Part shown: piece by piece, positions 11,786 through 23,035 of the stretch
Numbering within the stretch: the first letter of the stretch is position 1
Layout: every line of letters begins with the position of its first letter
Origin: Mayamaea pseudoterrestris
Taxonomy: Eukaryota > Bacillariophyta > Bacillariophyceae > Sellaphorales > Sellaphoraceae
Length of the DNA: 64,000 nt
Direction of reading: 5' to 3'
NCBI GenBank assembly: GCA_027923505.1
Contig: BROI01000006.1
Location: 992,001 to 1,056,000 of the forward strand
Translations under genes and position numbers: made by a program
Notes under the pieces: generated by a model
The model's input: the letters and a program-made list of their open reading frames with translations, nothing else
What the model was told of the DNA's origin: nothing
The model's database searches: none

Positions 11786-14700
11786 ACCACCATGTATGCC
11801 ATGGTGCGACTCAGCTTGCAGATCCAACAACTTGTTGGATCTGCTAGCAGTGCACCTCAAGTGGCACAGACTGCCGGAATGGCCTGCCAATACTGGAATA
11901 CAAAACGCATTGTGTTTCCATTTGATTAAGACTCAAAGGCTTGTCACCATGGGTGCGGAACCCATCCCTTTGCCATGAGCTTCCGCACATTCAACCAATG
12001 GTTGAATGTGCCAGCGGTGTACCCTTTCTGGCTACAGGGATCAACAGTGCTGCCTTTTGAGTCCTCAAATCCTTTCCAATTCATGATTGGTGTCATGATG
12101 GGCCAATAATTTGGTCAGTTGCACCCATCCCAGTCTCCACCGCCATGTATGCCATGGTGCGACTCGGCTTGCAGATCCAACAACTTGTTGGATCTGCTAG
12201 CAGTGCACCTCAAGTGGCACTTCAGACTGCCAGAATGGCCTGCCAATACTGGAATACAATGCCCATTGTGTTTCCATTTGATTAGGATTCAAAGGCTTGT
12301 CACCATGGGTGCGGAACCCATCCGTTTGCCATGAGCTTCCACACATTCAACCAATGGTTGAATGTGCCAGCGGTGCACCCTTTTTGGCTACAGGGATCAA
12401 CAGCGCTGCCTTCTGAGCCCTGAAATTCTTTCCAATTCATGATTGGTGTCATGATGGGCCAATAATTTGGTCAGTTGCACCCATCCCAGTCTCCACCACC
12501 ATGTATGCCATGGTGCGACTCCGCTTGCAGATCCATCAACTTGTTGGATCTGCTAGCAGTGCACCTCAAGTGGCACTTCAGACTGCCAGAACGGCCTGCA
12601 AATACTGGAATACAAAGCGAATTGTGTTTCCATTTGATTAGGACTCAAAGGCTTGTCACCATGGGTGTGGAACCCATCCCTTTGCCATGAGCTTCCGCAC
12701 ATTCAACCAATGGTTGAATGTGCCAGCGGTGCACCCTTTTTGGCTACAGGGATCATCAGCGCTGCCTTCTGAGCCCTAAAATCCTTTCCAATTCATGATT
12801 GGTGTCATGGTGAGCCAATAATTTGGTCAGTTGCACCCATCCCAGTCTCCACCACCATGTATGTCATGGTGCGACTCGGCTTGCAGATCCAACAACTTGT
12901 TGGATCTGCTAGCAGTGCACCTCAAGTGGCACTTCAGACTGCCAGAATGGCCTACCAATACTGACATACAATGACCATTGTGTTTTAATTTGATAAGGAC
13001 CCAAAGGCTTGTCACCTTGGATGTGGATCCCATCCCTTTGCCATGAGCTTCCAAACATTCAACCAATGGTTGATTGTGCCAGCAGTGCACCCTTTTTGGC
13101 TACAGGGATCATCAGCGCTGCCTTCTGAGCCCTGAAATCCTTTCCAATTCATGATTGGTGTCATGATGGGCCAATAATTTGGTCAGTTGCACCCATCCCT
13201 GTCTCCACCACCACGTATGCCATGGTGCGACTGAGCTTGCAGATCCAACAACTTGTCAGATCTGCTAGCAGTGCACCTCAAGTGGCACTTCAGACTGCCA
13301 GAACGGCCTGCCAATACTGAAATACAATGACCATTGTGTTTAAATTTGATAAGGACCCAAAGGCTTGTCACCTTGGATGTGGATCCCATCCCTTTGCCAT
13401 GAGCTTCCGCACATTCAACCAATGGTTGAATGTGCCAGCCATGCACCCTTTTTGGCAACAGGGATCATCAGCGCTGCCTTCTGAGCCCTGAAATCCTTTC
13501 CAATTCATGATTGGTGTCATGATGAGCCAATAATTTGGTCAGTTGCACCCATCCCAGTCTCCACCACCATGTATGCCATGGTGCGACTCCGCATGCAGAT
13601 CCATCAACTTGTTGGATCTGCTAGCAGTGCACCTCAAGTGGCACTTCAGACTGCCAGAACAGCCTGCCAATACTGGAATACAAAGGGAAATGTGTTTCCA
13701 TTTGATTAGGACTCAAAGGCTTGTCACCATGGGTGCGGAACCCATCCATTTGCCATGAGCTTCCGCACATTCAACCAATGGTTAAATGTGCCAGCGGTGC
13801 ACCCTTTTTGGCTACAGGAATCAACAGCGCTGCCTTCTGAGCCCTGAAATCCTTTCCAATTCGTGATTGGTGTCATGATGGGCCAATAATTTGGTCAGTT
13901 GCACACATCCCAGTCTCCACCACCACGTATGCCATGGTGCGATTGAGCTTGCAGATCCAACAACTTGTTGGATCTGCTAGCAGTGCACCTCAAGTGGCAC
14001 TTCAGACTGCTGGAATGGCCTGTCAATACTGGAATACAAAACGCATTGTGTTTCCATTTGATTAGGACACAAAGGCTTGTCACCATGGGTGTGGAACCCA
14101 TCCCTTTGCCATGAGCTTCCGCACATTCAACCAATGGTTGAATGTGCCAGTGGTGCACCCATTTTGGCTACAGGGATCATCAGCGCTGCCTTCTGAGCCC
14201 TGAAATCCTTTCCAATTCATGATTGGTGTCATAATTTGGCCAGTTGCACCCATCCCAGTCTCCACCACCATGTATGCCATGGTGCGACTTGGCTTGCAGA
14301 TCCAACAACTTGTTGAATCTGCTAGCAGTGCACCTCAAGTGGCACTTCAGACTGACAAAAGCGAATTGTGTTTACATTTGATTAGGACTCAAAGGCTTGT
14401 CACCATGGGTGCAGAACCCATCCCTTTGCCACGAGCTTCCACACATTCAACCAATGGTTGAATGTGCCAGCGGTGCACCCTTTTTGGCTACAGGGATCAT
14501 CAGCGCTGCCTTCTGAGCCCTGAAATCCTTTCCAATTCATGATTGGTGTCATGATTGGCCAATAATTTGGTCGGTTGCACTCATTTTAGTCTCCATCACC
14601 ATGTATGCCATGGTGCGACTCAGCTTGCAAGTCCAACAACTTGTTGGATCTGCTAGCAGTGCACCTCAAGTGGCACTTCAGACTGCCAGAACAGCCTGCC

Positions 14701-14995
14701 AATACTGGAATAAAAAGCGAATGGTGTTTCCAGTTGATTAGGAGCCAAAGGCTTGTCACCATGGGTGTGGAACCCATCCCTTTGCCACGAGCTTCCGCAC
14801 ATTCAACCAATGGTTGAATGTGCCAGCGGTGCACCCTTTTTGGCTACAGAGATCATCAGCGCTGCCTTCTGAGCCCAACAAATCTAATCCAGTCATGTTT
14901 ACTGACATGATGGGGCCAATGGTTTGGTTGGTTGCACCACAAAGTCAGTTTTCATCACCATGTATGCCATGGTGAGACTTAGCGGATCCAACATC
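11786..14995. repeat. Satellite A, subfamily 2 (356-bp units)
   Basis: About nine units with the same 356-base spacing (dyads at 11986, 12342, 12698). They differ from subfamily 1 by diagnostic changes: ATGTATGCCATGGTGCGACT instead of GTGTGCCATGGTGGGAC, CCAATTCATGATTGG near the unit end, and a CCAATGG dyad centre throughout. These units are cleaner and more uniform than those of subfamily 1. The array decays at ~14990. Confidence 0.94.
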
Positions 14996-15389
14996 ACATT
15001 GCCATAACAAGCTACTGCGGCATACTGTTAAAATGTACTTCTACTTTATATTAATTCATTGACTGGTCTATGTCCCTATGAAGACAAAAGGTGTGGTTAC
15101 ATGTCGCGATAGGATCGCTCCAAAGAACTGACAACGATCAGTGCCTCCTGTGTTCTGTCCAGATTTGTAGTCTTACTGCTACCAATTGAGTTGTCGGTGA
15201 CTGTCGGCTGATCGCTGTACTCGAATGTCGATACAATTCGCTTACTACTTTTCCACTGATACAATACATCATTCTCGCCAGTGTAGCCGTAGAACCTTCA
15301 AGCCATGGAAGTCTTTAGCAAGAACGTTTGAGTGGATTCACAATCAAGTCGGAACATCCTGGTTCTTCAGTGAAGCGAGCCGTCGACAT
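14996..15389. other. Spacer between satellite A and copia relic
   Basis: About 390 bases with no recognised gene. They may belong to the same decayed copia element as the reverse-transcriptase fragment that follows, but no terminal repeat or primer-binding site was identified. Confidence 0.35.
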
Positions 15390-15715
15390 GCAGTATTCGC
15401 AAGTTCAAAGCGAGATTCTGTGTCAGGGCCGCCCGCCAAGATCTTAAAGATGTGGCGTGCCAAGCGTGCAATGGTCCACCATAAGACTGATGTTTAACCT
15501 GATGATTGCTCACAAGCTCAAGTCGACCCAGATTGATTTCCGCAATGCTTTCGTTCAGTCTGATTTGCCAGAGCCGATTTACATCCAAGCTCCAGCGGGT
15601 TTGAATGACCCTAGCAAGAAGGATCACGTTCTTAAGGTCTTGAAGAGTTTGTATGGCGACAGGCGCGCACCCCAGTTATGGTTCAAGCATTTGTGCAAAG
15701 GATTGGAGATGCAAG
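15390..15715 (+). mobile_element. Ty1/copia retrotransposon relic (reverse-transcriptase fragment)
   Basis: The plus strand encodes a stretch typical of copia-family reverse transcriptase: KARFCVR, then QIDFRNAFVQ, then a SLYG...AP..W segment. Only this part of pol is seen. Gag, integrase, RNase H and flanking LTRs were not found, so it is a broken fossil fragment. Its downstream end overlaps the 3' end of the helicase gene on the other strand. Confidence 0.85.
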
Positions 15716-18700
15716 CAAAACAATAGAAATTGTCGCCAAACGAAGTCGCGCATCATGGTACGGGGGTCGCCCACCACAATGAAAAGCTTCTGCGCTCGAG
15801 TCATGGCCACGTTAGAACGCTTTGGTTGGTTAAACATTCCCATGCTATGCTGAACGTCATGGCCCACTAGGTTCCAGTTACTTCGAGTTAAACTGAGAAG
15901 AATCACATCCCGTTCAACGGCCTGATAGTCTTCGACGAGGCCAACGTTGACAGCTCCCAATCCTCGTTGCCGCAGCAAATCACGAATCAATACGACTTGC
16001 GCGCGGAACGGTGCCATGATCCCAATGGATTGCGTGGACACTTCTAAACTCGTTAGCTCAGCTGCCAATTCGACAACGACTTTAGCTTCATCCTCGTTCT
16101 GCCACGAGTTGCCAGCAAACCCAGATTGTATCGTGACAGACTTGTCAGCACCCTTGACACCCCGCAAGTGAATCGGCCAACCATACTGCTTCTTCGCGCT
16201 AATAACATGCGGCACTGGATCCGACTGCGTCCCATCTGAAGCCACAACCACCGGCTCAGTTTGTAATTCTAAACGTCGAAGTTTTTCGCACCATCCCAGT
16301 CCGTCAATGATTGGAACTGCACTCTGCAACTTATCGTAGTAGAATAGGGCACTTGGCATCATCAGAAACGATGGATGTCCGCGATAATTGATTGTCAAGA
16401 ATATTGATAGGTTGTCTCGAAACGAAAGCTGGATAAAGTCAAGCATGCTGACCATGTCGGGTCCGAGCAAATGATTGTTGCCACCGCCAAGAGCCCCAAC
16501 TGGTCGAAGGAGGAGGCGCTCCATCCAGGATTTACCCATGCCGGCGGTCCGCGCCTGCGAAGAATATACCGAGGGTGATAGTTGCCGAGGGTCTCCACAG
16601 AGAACCAATTCCGCTTTGCGTACGCCAGGCGCTGTATCAGCAACAACCGACACCGGAATGAGGGACTCGGGCTCTGTCGCTTGGGCCGCCTCGTCAATGA
16701 ACAAATGAGTAAAATGGCACGAGTCAATTCCTTTCAAAATCACATCAACGTTGCATGACGCGCCAGCTTGTGCCACGTAATTAGCAAGATCTTTGCGGCG
16801 CACTCGAAGCTGCTGATTCGTCAAACCCTCCCCGTACAGTATATGAGCGTCTTCGCATGTCGAAACAATCACCTTAAAGGCAAATAAGTCTTTACGCGAC
16901 GGTATGCAAAATTCGCCCAATCCACCTGTGAGTTGTCGCGTGTATCCAAGAACTTGGACTGGAACAGTTTCAACTGCTCGTGAGCTGTCATAAAGTCGAA
17001 ATAGTTGCAGTCGATCCAAATGTTTGCTAAGCCGCGTGATAATGTTGTCAGCTGCAGCATGTGACGGCGTGCACATCAAGATATGCGCCGACGGATCTGA
17101 TGCCAGAACATGGCGGACGGCTGCCAGTTGAGTGTTGGTCTTGCCAGTCCCCGCTGGCCCTGTAAGAATGATCGGGCTCCGCATCGTGCCGAATTCAATA
17201 TGGCGCGTGCGACGCAACACGAGTTTGAGAAAGTCTCGCTGCTGCAAATTCAAGTCTTCCGAATAGACGACTCCATGATCAAGCGGAACATCGTCGTTAG
17301 GCGAGACTGGAGCCACAGACGGATATATGATAGGTGATAAATAGTCCAACGGCTGTTTGTAGAGCCAGTCTAATGCCGTGAGGCATCTCGCGTGCTTCGT
17401 CACTTGGGGAACAAAGCGTACGTTGAACGTCGACAACAGGGACGGCGCTGCCGTGAACAAAACGTTGTGCTTTGTTTGGTCAACCCATGTGCCGTGCACC
17501 AGGTCACCTTTTCGTTGAATTGATTGCACTGTGCAAAATATTTCAATAATGACGGGAGGGAAAAATCCGGCCGCCCGGCCCACTGCTGGATTGATGGGCA
17601 AGGCGATCGGACGCATCGAACGAACCAACATGACATCGCCCACCTGCAGGGGTGGATTCGCGTCGGCAATACCAAGCACCGTCGTTGAGCAAACGTATAC
17701 AATTGAGTCATCCTTCGTTTGCGCATGAAACGTGACGGGGTGGTTGTACTGGGAGTATCGCTCGTAGAGCAACGCCATTTCTTGTCGCTCCGTGGTCAAT
17801 AATCTGTCAAAGGTTGAACAGTAGCTCCCTAAATCCAAAGCGCTCTCTACTTGCGGCAGAGGAGGCAATTCATTGCTCGTCAAAGTCCCCATCAGTTTGC
17901 GGTGCCGATGCTCTATGGCAAAATAAAGCGAGTCGTCAACTGGAATAGTTCGGAAAGGACAGAGCTCATTATCGGGTACGGAAGCATATTGCTGTGGAAC
18001 CAAGATTACATCGCGACCAAACTGCATGCACGGTGGAGCAGATGCATACATGCGTGTGGCAAAAACTTCATTGATACGTCGAAATGATTCTGGCACATAG
18101 TTGGCGCTCAAGAGAGATGTCGATGCCAACTTCGTCGTAATCATTCCAATTTTATTGCCCTTCCCCTGAGGCTCTTTCGTCATGTTTTTGCTATTTCCCG
18201 GTAACTTGCCATTATATTCTGCAGCATCAGCTATGTGGGTCGCTATGGTCTGCAAAGCCGAATCAGCTTTCGACGAACTCGCAGCAATGACCTTCTCAGA
18301 CTTGCTTGGCGATTTTTCAATATGAGGATTGCTGCTTTCTGCATTCTTTTCAATGTCAGCGTTCCCGCCATTTGCGCAAGAGAGCGATGTGTCTTTTACA
18401 TTATATAAAATCTTTTTAGAAATACCGCCACACCCAAGCTGTTGTTGTGGAACGAAATTGCTGTCGAGCACTCCCAAGGTAAGAACATCTTGAACGTCAC
18501 CTTCGCTTGAAATTGAGGTTGACTCCAGTGTCGGCGAAATTTCCTTCTCATTCGCTTCGTCCTCATCTGCTGCTGGCTTGGAGTGACTGCTTGCGGTATC
18601 TGAAGCAAGTTTGCGGCCTTTTTTCAAGCGCTTGGGCTCCCCAATGCGAGCTCGTTCGCCACTGACATGAGTCAGCTCTGAAATTGCCACGTACGGCCAC

Positions 18701-19115
18701 TCTGAATCTTCCTTCAAGGTGACCAGGACAATGGAAAACTGTGCGATATCGCTACTTTCGTTGAGGCAGCTCATACTGCTTTCAACAACCTTGTCAGCCT
18801 TGATTCGCATTGAGTAAATCCCATCGGAGAGGAGCAACTGCATGAAGAAAAGTGAGGAGAAGATGATTAGAATCATGCGCTGTGCCAAGTACCAAGGAAG
18901 AACCTTCGATCTGCTTGACTCACCGTATTTGGATATATGCTAATATCCTGTCCAGCGTTGAGACAAATCGAAAGCACTTGCAGCAAATGCTCTTGTCCGA
19001 CGACTTCATTCTTGCATTCCGATTGATTCGCAGGCGAAGTCGCCGCCAAGGAGGCGATTGACGACAGCAAACCAGAAGAAAGCGTCGTTGACATTATAAA
19101 TACGTTTTTAGTCAA
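15676..19115 (-). CDS. SF1 RNA/DNA helicase, MOV10/UPF1-like
   Basis: Predicted 1117 residues from two exons, 19115-18924 and 18837-15676. The 86-base intron has GTGAGT at 18923 and ends TTCATGCAG; both exons join in phase 0. Motifs run in family order: Walker A GPAGTGKT (~624), DEAAQ (~780), GDPRQLSP, NYRGHP, EDYQAVERDVI, and NVAMTRAQKL...VVGDP near the C-terminus. This set is typical of UPF1-like helicases, closest in feel to the MOV10/Armitage group of RNA-silencing and mRNA-decay helicases. The N-terminal ~500 residues are low-complexity and then unassigned. The last ~15 residues are read from DNA antisense to the copia fragment, so the original C-terminus may have been replaced. It is divergent with the aconitase gene across repeat array 1. 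Start could also be the second Met at residue 8. Confidence 0.9.
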
Positions 19116-19409
19116 TCTTTCCTTGCTATACCTGTACGTGCAGGTATCTCTCGGAAGCCTTTGCTTGTTTTCAATGTATGGATCGTTGCTTGAGTCGTTG
19201 AACAGTAACGCCAGAATGTGTCAACTTTTCGTCATCAAGTCGCTTGCAATCTCTTATTTCCCCGGTCAAGAGACTTTTAGAAGCTGTCTGGCCAAGGTAA
19301 ACGCCCGATGAAACTTTCAAGGGAATGCATTGGGTGCCGGCGGGTTCGTTCTGATTATTTTTGGATCGCCATGGTTTGCGCCTGTCGACAATTTTGCGGT
19401 ACGACGCTG

Positions 19410-19800
19410 TGACGTAATTGACACTGGCACTCGTTTCGTACTATTGCCTTAATGACGTAATTGACACTGGCACTTGTTTCATACTATTGCCTTATGACGT
19501 AATTGACACTGGCACTCGTTTCGCAACATTGTCTTGATGACGTAATTGACACTGGCACTCGTTTCGCATTATTGCCTTGATGACGTAATTGACACTGGCA
19601 CTCGTTTCATACTATTGCCTCATGACGCAGTTTTCACTGGCACTCGTTTCGCACTAAAGCCTTATGATGTAGTTTTCACTGGCACTTGTTTCGTACTATT
19701 GCCTTGTGACGTAATTGACACTGGCACTCGTTTCATACTATAGCCTTATGACGTAATTGACACTGGCACTCGTTTCGCACTATAGCCTTGTGACGTATTT
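19410..19800 (+). promoter_or_regulatory. 42-bp repeat array 1 (nine units), helicase/aconitase promoter
   Basis: Nine tandem ~42-base units and a partial tenth. Type a reads TGACGTAATTGACACTGGC; type b reads TGACGCAGTTTTCACTGGC. Both continue ACTCGTTTC...ACTATTGCCTT. Order is aaaaabbaa. The array begins 295 bases upstream of the helicase ATG (19115, minus) and ends 217 bases upstream of the aconitase ATG (20017, plus). TGACGT/TGACGC are CREB/ATF-type bZIP half-sites. The regulatory role is inferred from position and conservation. Confidence 0.75.
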
Positions 19801-20016
19801 ACCATCTCAGTCGCGAGTGTCACGTGACGCGCCTCGAGGTTCGAGCGGCAGCTGCCGGATCCATTCGCTGTCGCTCGCTTGCTGCTGCTCTCGAAAAGGA
19901 TTCTTCCGTGCGAAGCACTTGGACGACTGGTCGCGAAGACATATATCTTCTCGCACTTTTCACTCTCTATATCAATCACTACTATAGCAGAAAAAGCGAG
20001 TCAATTAGCTACGACC

Positions 20017-22914
20017 ATGATGATGCTTGCTCACCGCCGCGTTGCGGCTCGAAGCTTGTCGACCTTGATGGGTCGGGTGAGTGCCGGCCGCAATTTGAAT
20101 CCAGCGACGTCTTGCCTAGGAACCATGCCTACGATGGATGTTACGATGTTGCAAGCCATAAGATCAGTTGTATCGTCATCTACGTTCAATCGCTCGTTTC
20201 ATTCGTCGTCTCCAGTGACATTATCAGCATCATCTCCATTTTTGAGCGACTACCAAAAGCACGTTGACGAGCGCGCGCAGATGGCAGCCGGCTTTGGAAT
20301 TGCGCCGCTGCCACTCAATGCCTCGCAAGTTTCGACATTGCTCAACGAACTGGAAAAGGAACCAGTCGATTCTGAAACCGCCAAGCAGCTTTTGGAATTA
20401 TTCACCGAGCGCGTTCCTCCTGGAGTCGATGAAGCCGCTTATGTCAAGGCGACGTGGCTGTCAAGCATTGCCAAGGGTTCGACGACTAGTCCTCACATGG
20501 ATCGTGCGCAAGCAATCAAGCTACTTGGAACCATGCAGGGCGGCTATAATGTTGCAGCGCTGGTGGAGTTGCTGGAAGATTCGGACGAAAGTCTTGCCGT
20601 ATTGGCGGGCGAGCAGCTGTCGCACACGCTCTTGGTCTTTGACGCCTACTATGACGTTGAAGCGCTTCATAAAAAGGGCGTCAAAGCTGCAACAACCGTT
20701 TTGGAAAGCTGGGCGAATGCCGATTGGTTTTTGAAAAAGCCAAAGGTTCCAACCAAAATGAGCGCCACCGTCTTTCGCGTCACTGGCGAAACAAACACCG
20801 ACGACCTTAGTCCAGCGCAGGATGCTTGGAGTCGACCCGATATTCCGCTACACGCCGTCAGCATGCTCAAGAATGCCCGCGATGGCATAGTGCCAGTCAA
20901 GGATGGAGAGATTGGGCCGCTCAAACAAATCAAAGAGTTGCAAGCCAAGGGATTACCATTAGCCTATGTTGGTGACGTGGTTGGGACGGGTAGTTCGCGC
21001 AAGTCGGCTACCAACTCGGTGCTTTGGTACATGGGTGATGCCATTCCGTATACACCAAACATTAAAGCAGGTGGTTTGTGCATTGGTCAAAAGATTGCGC
21101 CCATTTTCTTCAACACCATGGAAGACTCTGGTTCATTGCCGATTGAAATGTCCGTGGACGCTTTGAACATGGGTGATGCCATTGATGTTTATCCATATGA
21201 TGGCAAGGTTTGCAAGCATGAGACTGATGAAGTCATTTCCGAATTTACGCTCAAGACGCCTGTCATTTTGGATGAAGTCCGCGCTGGTGGACGCATTCCG
21301 CTCATTATTGGACGTGGATTGACGGCCAAGGCGCGCGAAACGCTTGGCCGAGCATCAGACTTGACGGATGTTTTTGTCATGCCGCAGCTTCCTGAAGGAG
21401 CAAACGAGCCAAAGGGATTTACGCTTGCGCAAAAGATGGTTGCCAAGGCGTGTGGATTACCAGAGACGCAAGGCGTCGTCCCCAATCAGTACTGCGAACC
21501 CATGATGACTACGGTTGGCAGTCAAGACACGACGGGTCCAATGACACGCGACGAACTACGCTCCTTGGCTTGCTTGGGATTTTCGGCCGATTTGGTCATG
21601 CAGTCGTTTTGCCATACCGCCGCCTACCCAAAACCAGTGGACGTTGTTACGCACCACACGTTGCCCGACTTTATTCGCACGCGTGGTGGAGTTTCGCTGC
21701 GACCAGGTGATGGAATCATTCACTCATGGATCAATCGCATGTTACTGCCCGATACGGTTGGAACGGGCGGTGACTCGCATACACGCTTTCCCATTGGAAT
21801 TTCCTTTCCGGCGGGTAGTGGATTGGTAGCGTTTGCGGCTGCAACGGGTATCATGCCGCTCGACATGCCGGAATCCGTCTTGGTGCGATTCAGTGGTGAC
21901 ATGCAACCTGGTATCACGCTGCGCGATCTTGTCCAGGCGATTCCATACACAGCCATTCAAATGGGACTGTTGACGGTGGAGAAGAAGGGCAAGAAGAATG
22001 TGTTTTCGGGACGCATTTTGGAGATTGAAGGCTTGCCAGACTTGAAGTGTGAGCAAGCGTTTGAGTTGTCGGACGCTTCGGCAGAGCGATCAGCGGCTGG
22101 ATGCACGATCAAGCTCAACAAGGAACCAATTATCGAATACATGAACTCGAACATTGTCATGCTCAAGTGGATGATTTCTGAAGGCTACGGCGATCGGCGC
22201 ACATTGGAGCGTCGTATCGCTCGCATGGAGGAGTGGGTTGCGAATCCAATCTTGATGGAAGCTGACAAGCAGGCGGACTATGCGTGTGTCATTGATATCA
22301 ATTTGAATGACTTGAAAGAGCCGGTGCTTGCTTTGCCAAACGATCCGGATGCCTGCGCCCTTCTGTCAGAGGTTGCTGGGTCCAAGATTGACGAAGTCTT
22401 TATTGGAAGCTGCATGACGAACATTGGTCACTTTCGCGCGGCAGGCAAGCTATTGAATCAGCTCCAAAAACCGCTTCCAACTCGTCTCTGGGTCGCCCCT
22501 CCCACCAAGATGGACGAAGCGCAGTTGATTGAGGAAGGATACTATGGCATATTTGGAGCGAGTGGAGCCCGCACGGAAATGCCGGGCTGCTCCTTGTGCA
22601 TGGGTAACCAGGCCCGCGTCGCTCCTGGATCAACGGTTGTTTCAACCAGTACGCGCAATTTCCCGAATCGCCTTGGACAAGGCGCGAACGTTTACCTCGC
22701 CAGTGCGGAATTGGCGGCCATTGCGAGCATCGAGGGTGAGCTTCCATCGGTTGATACCTACATGAAGTACATGAGCCAGGTCAATGCGACAGCTGCTGAT
22801 ACATACCGCTATTTGAATTTCGACGAGCTTCCGGACTATGTCAACTCGGCTGGATCAGTGGAGATTAGTGAGGAGATGAGAGCGGCGGCGCACAAGCTTT
22901 CAGCTGGACAGTAA
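20017..22914 (+). CDS. Aconitate hydratase, AcnB type, mitochondrial
   Basis: Predicted 965 residues, no intron. It interconverts citrate and isocitrate; bacterial AcnB also hydrates 2-methylaconitate. Domain order is AcnB-like: an N-terminal helical domain, then the swivel domain (TNTDDLSPAQ), then the Fe-S domains. Iron-sulfur cysteines are visible in GSCMTNIGHF and GCSLCMGNQ, with GGDSHTRFPIG for substrate binding. The first ~110 residues exceed bacterial AcnB and are rich in Arg and Ser, as in a mitochondrial presequence. I chose the ATG at 20017 (ACCATGATG), where the presequence starts; the frame is open up to 19879, but that stretch looks like 5' leader. It is divergent with the helicase across repeat array 1. 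Confidence 0.95.
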   Translation: MMMLAHRRVAARSLSTLMGRVSAGRNLNPATSCLGTMPTMDVTMLQAIRSVVSSSTFNRSFHSSSPVTLSASSPFLSDYQKHVDERAQMAAGFGIAPLPLNASQVSTLLNELEKEPVDSETAKQLLELFTERVPPGVDEAAYVKATWLSSIAKGSTTSPHMDRAQAIKLLGTMQGGYNVAALVELLEDSDESLAVLAGEQLSHTLLVFDAYYDVEALHKKGVKAATTVLESWANADWFLKKPKVPTKMSATVFRVTGETNTDDLSPAQDAWSRPDIPLHAVSMLKNARDGIVPVKDGEIGPLKQIKELQAKGLPLAYVGDVVGTGSSRKSATNSVLWYMGDAIPYTPNIKAGGLCIGQKIAPIFFNTMEDSGSLPIEMSVDALNMGDAIDVYPYDGKVCKHETDEVISEFTLKTPVILDEVRAGGRIPLIIGRGLTAKARETLGRASDLTDVFVMPQLPEGANEPKGFTLAQKMVAKACGLPETQGVVPNQYCEPMMTTVGSQDTTGPMTRDELRSLACLGFSADLVMQSFCHTAAYPKPVDVVTHHTLPDFIRTRGGVSLRPGDGIIHSWINRMLLPDTVGTGGDSHTRFPIGISFPAGSGLVAFAAATGIMPLDMPESVLVRFSGDMQPGITLRDLVQAIPYTAIQMGLLTVEKKGKKNVFSGRILEIEGLPDLKCEQAFELSDASAERSAAGCTIKLNKEPIIEYMNSNIVMLKWMISEGYGDRRTLERRIARMEEWVANPILMEADKQADYACVIDINLNDLKEPVLALPNDPDACALLSEVAGSKIDEVFIGSCMTNIGHFRAAGKLLNQLQKPLPTRLWVAPPTKMDEAQLIEEGYYGIFGASGARTEMPGCSLCMGNQARVAPGSTVVSTSTRNFPNRLGQGANVYLASAELAAIASIEGELPSVDTYMKYMSQVNATAADTYRYLNFDELPDYVNSAGSVEISEEMRAAAHKLSAGQ

Positions 22915-23035
22915 GGATGTGAATCGAGCGTTGAATGTTTAATGTTAACTTCAGACTAAATATTTTGATGACAAATGTGACTCCATGTTAACTTGTGTAT
23001 TCGTTATGAGGTTATTCTACGTCTTCGTTTTATGA

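Noticed and set aside
19410-19800. CRISPR-like array
   Set aside because: Units are contiguous with no unique spacers, and the context is eukaryotic.
19879-20016. 46-codon N-terminal extension of aconitase
   Set aside because: The residues before the ATG at 20017 do not resemble a presequence, while those after it do; the stretch lies close to the array and fits a 5' leader.
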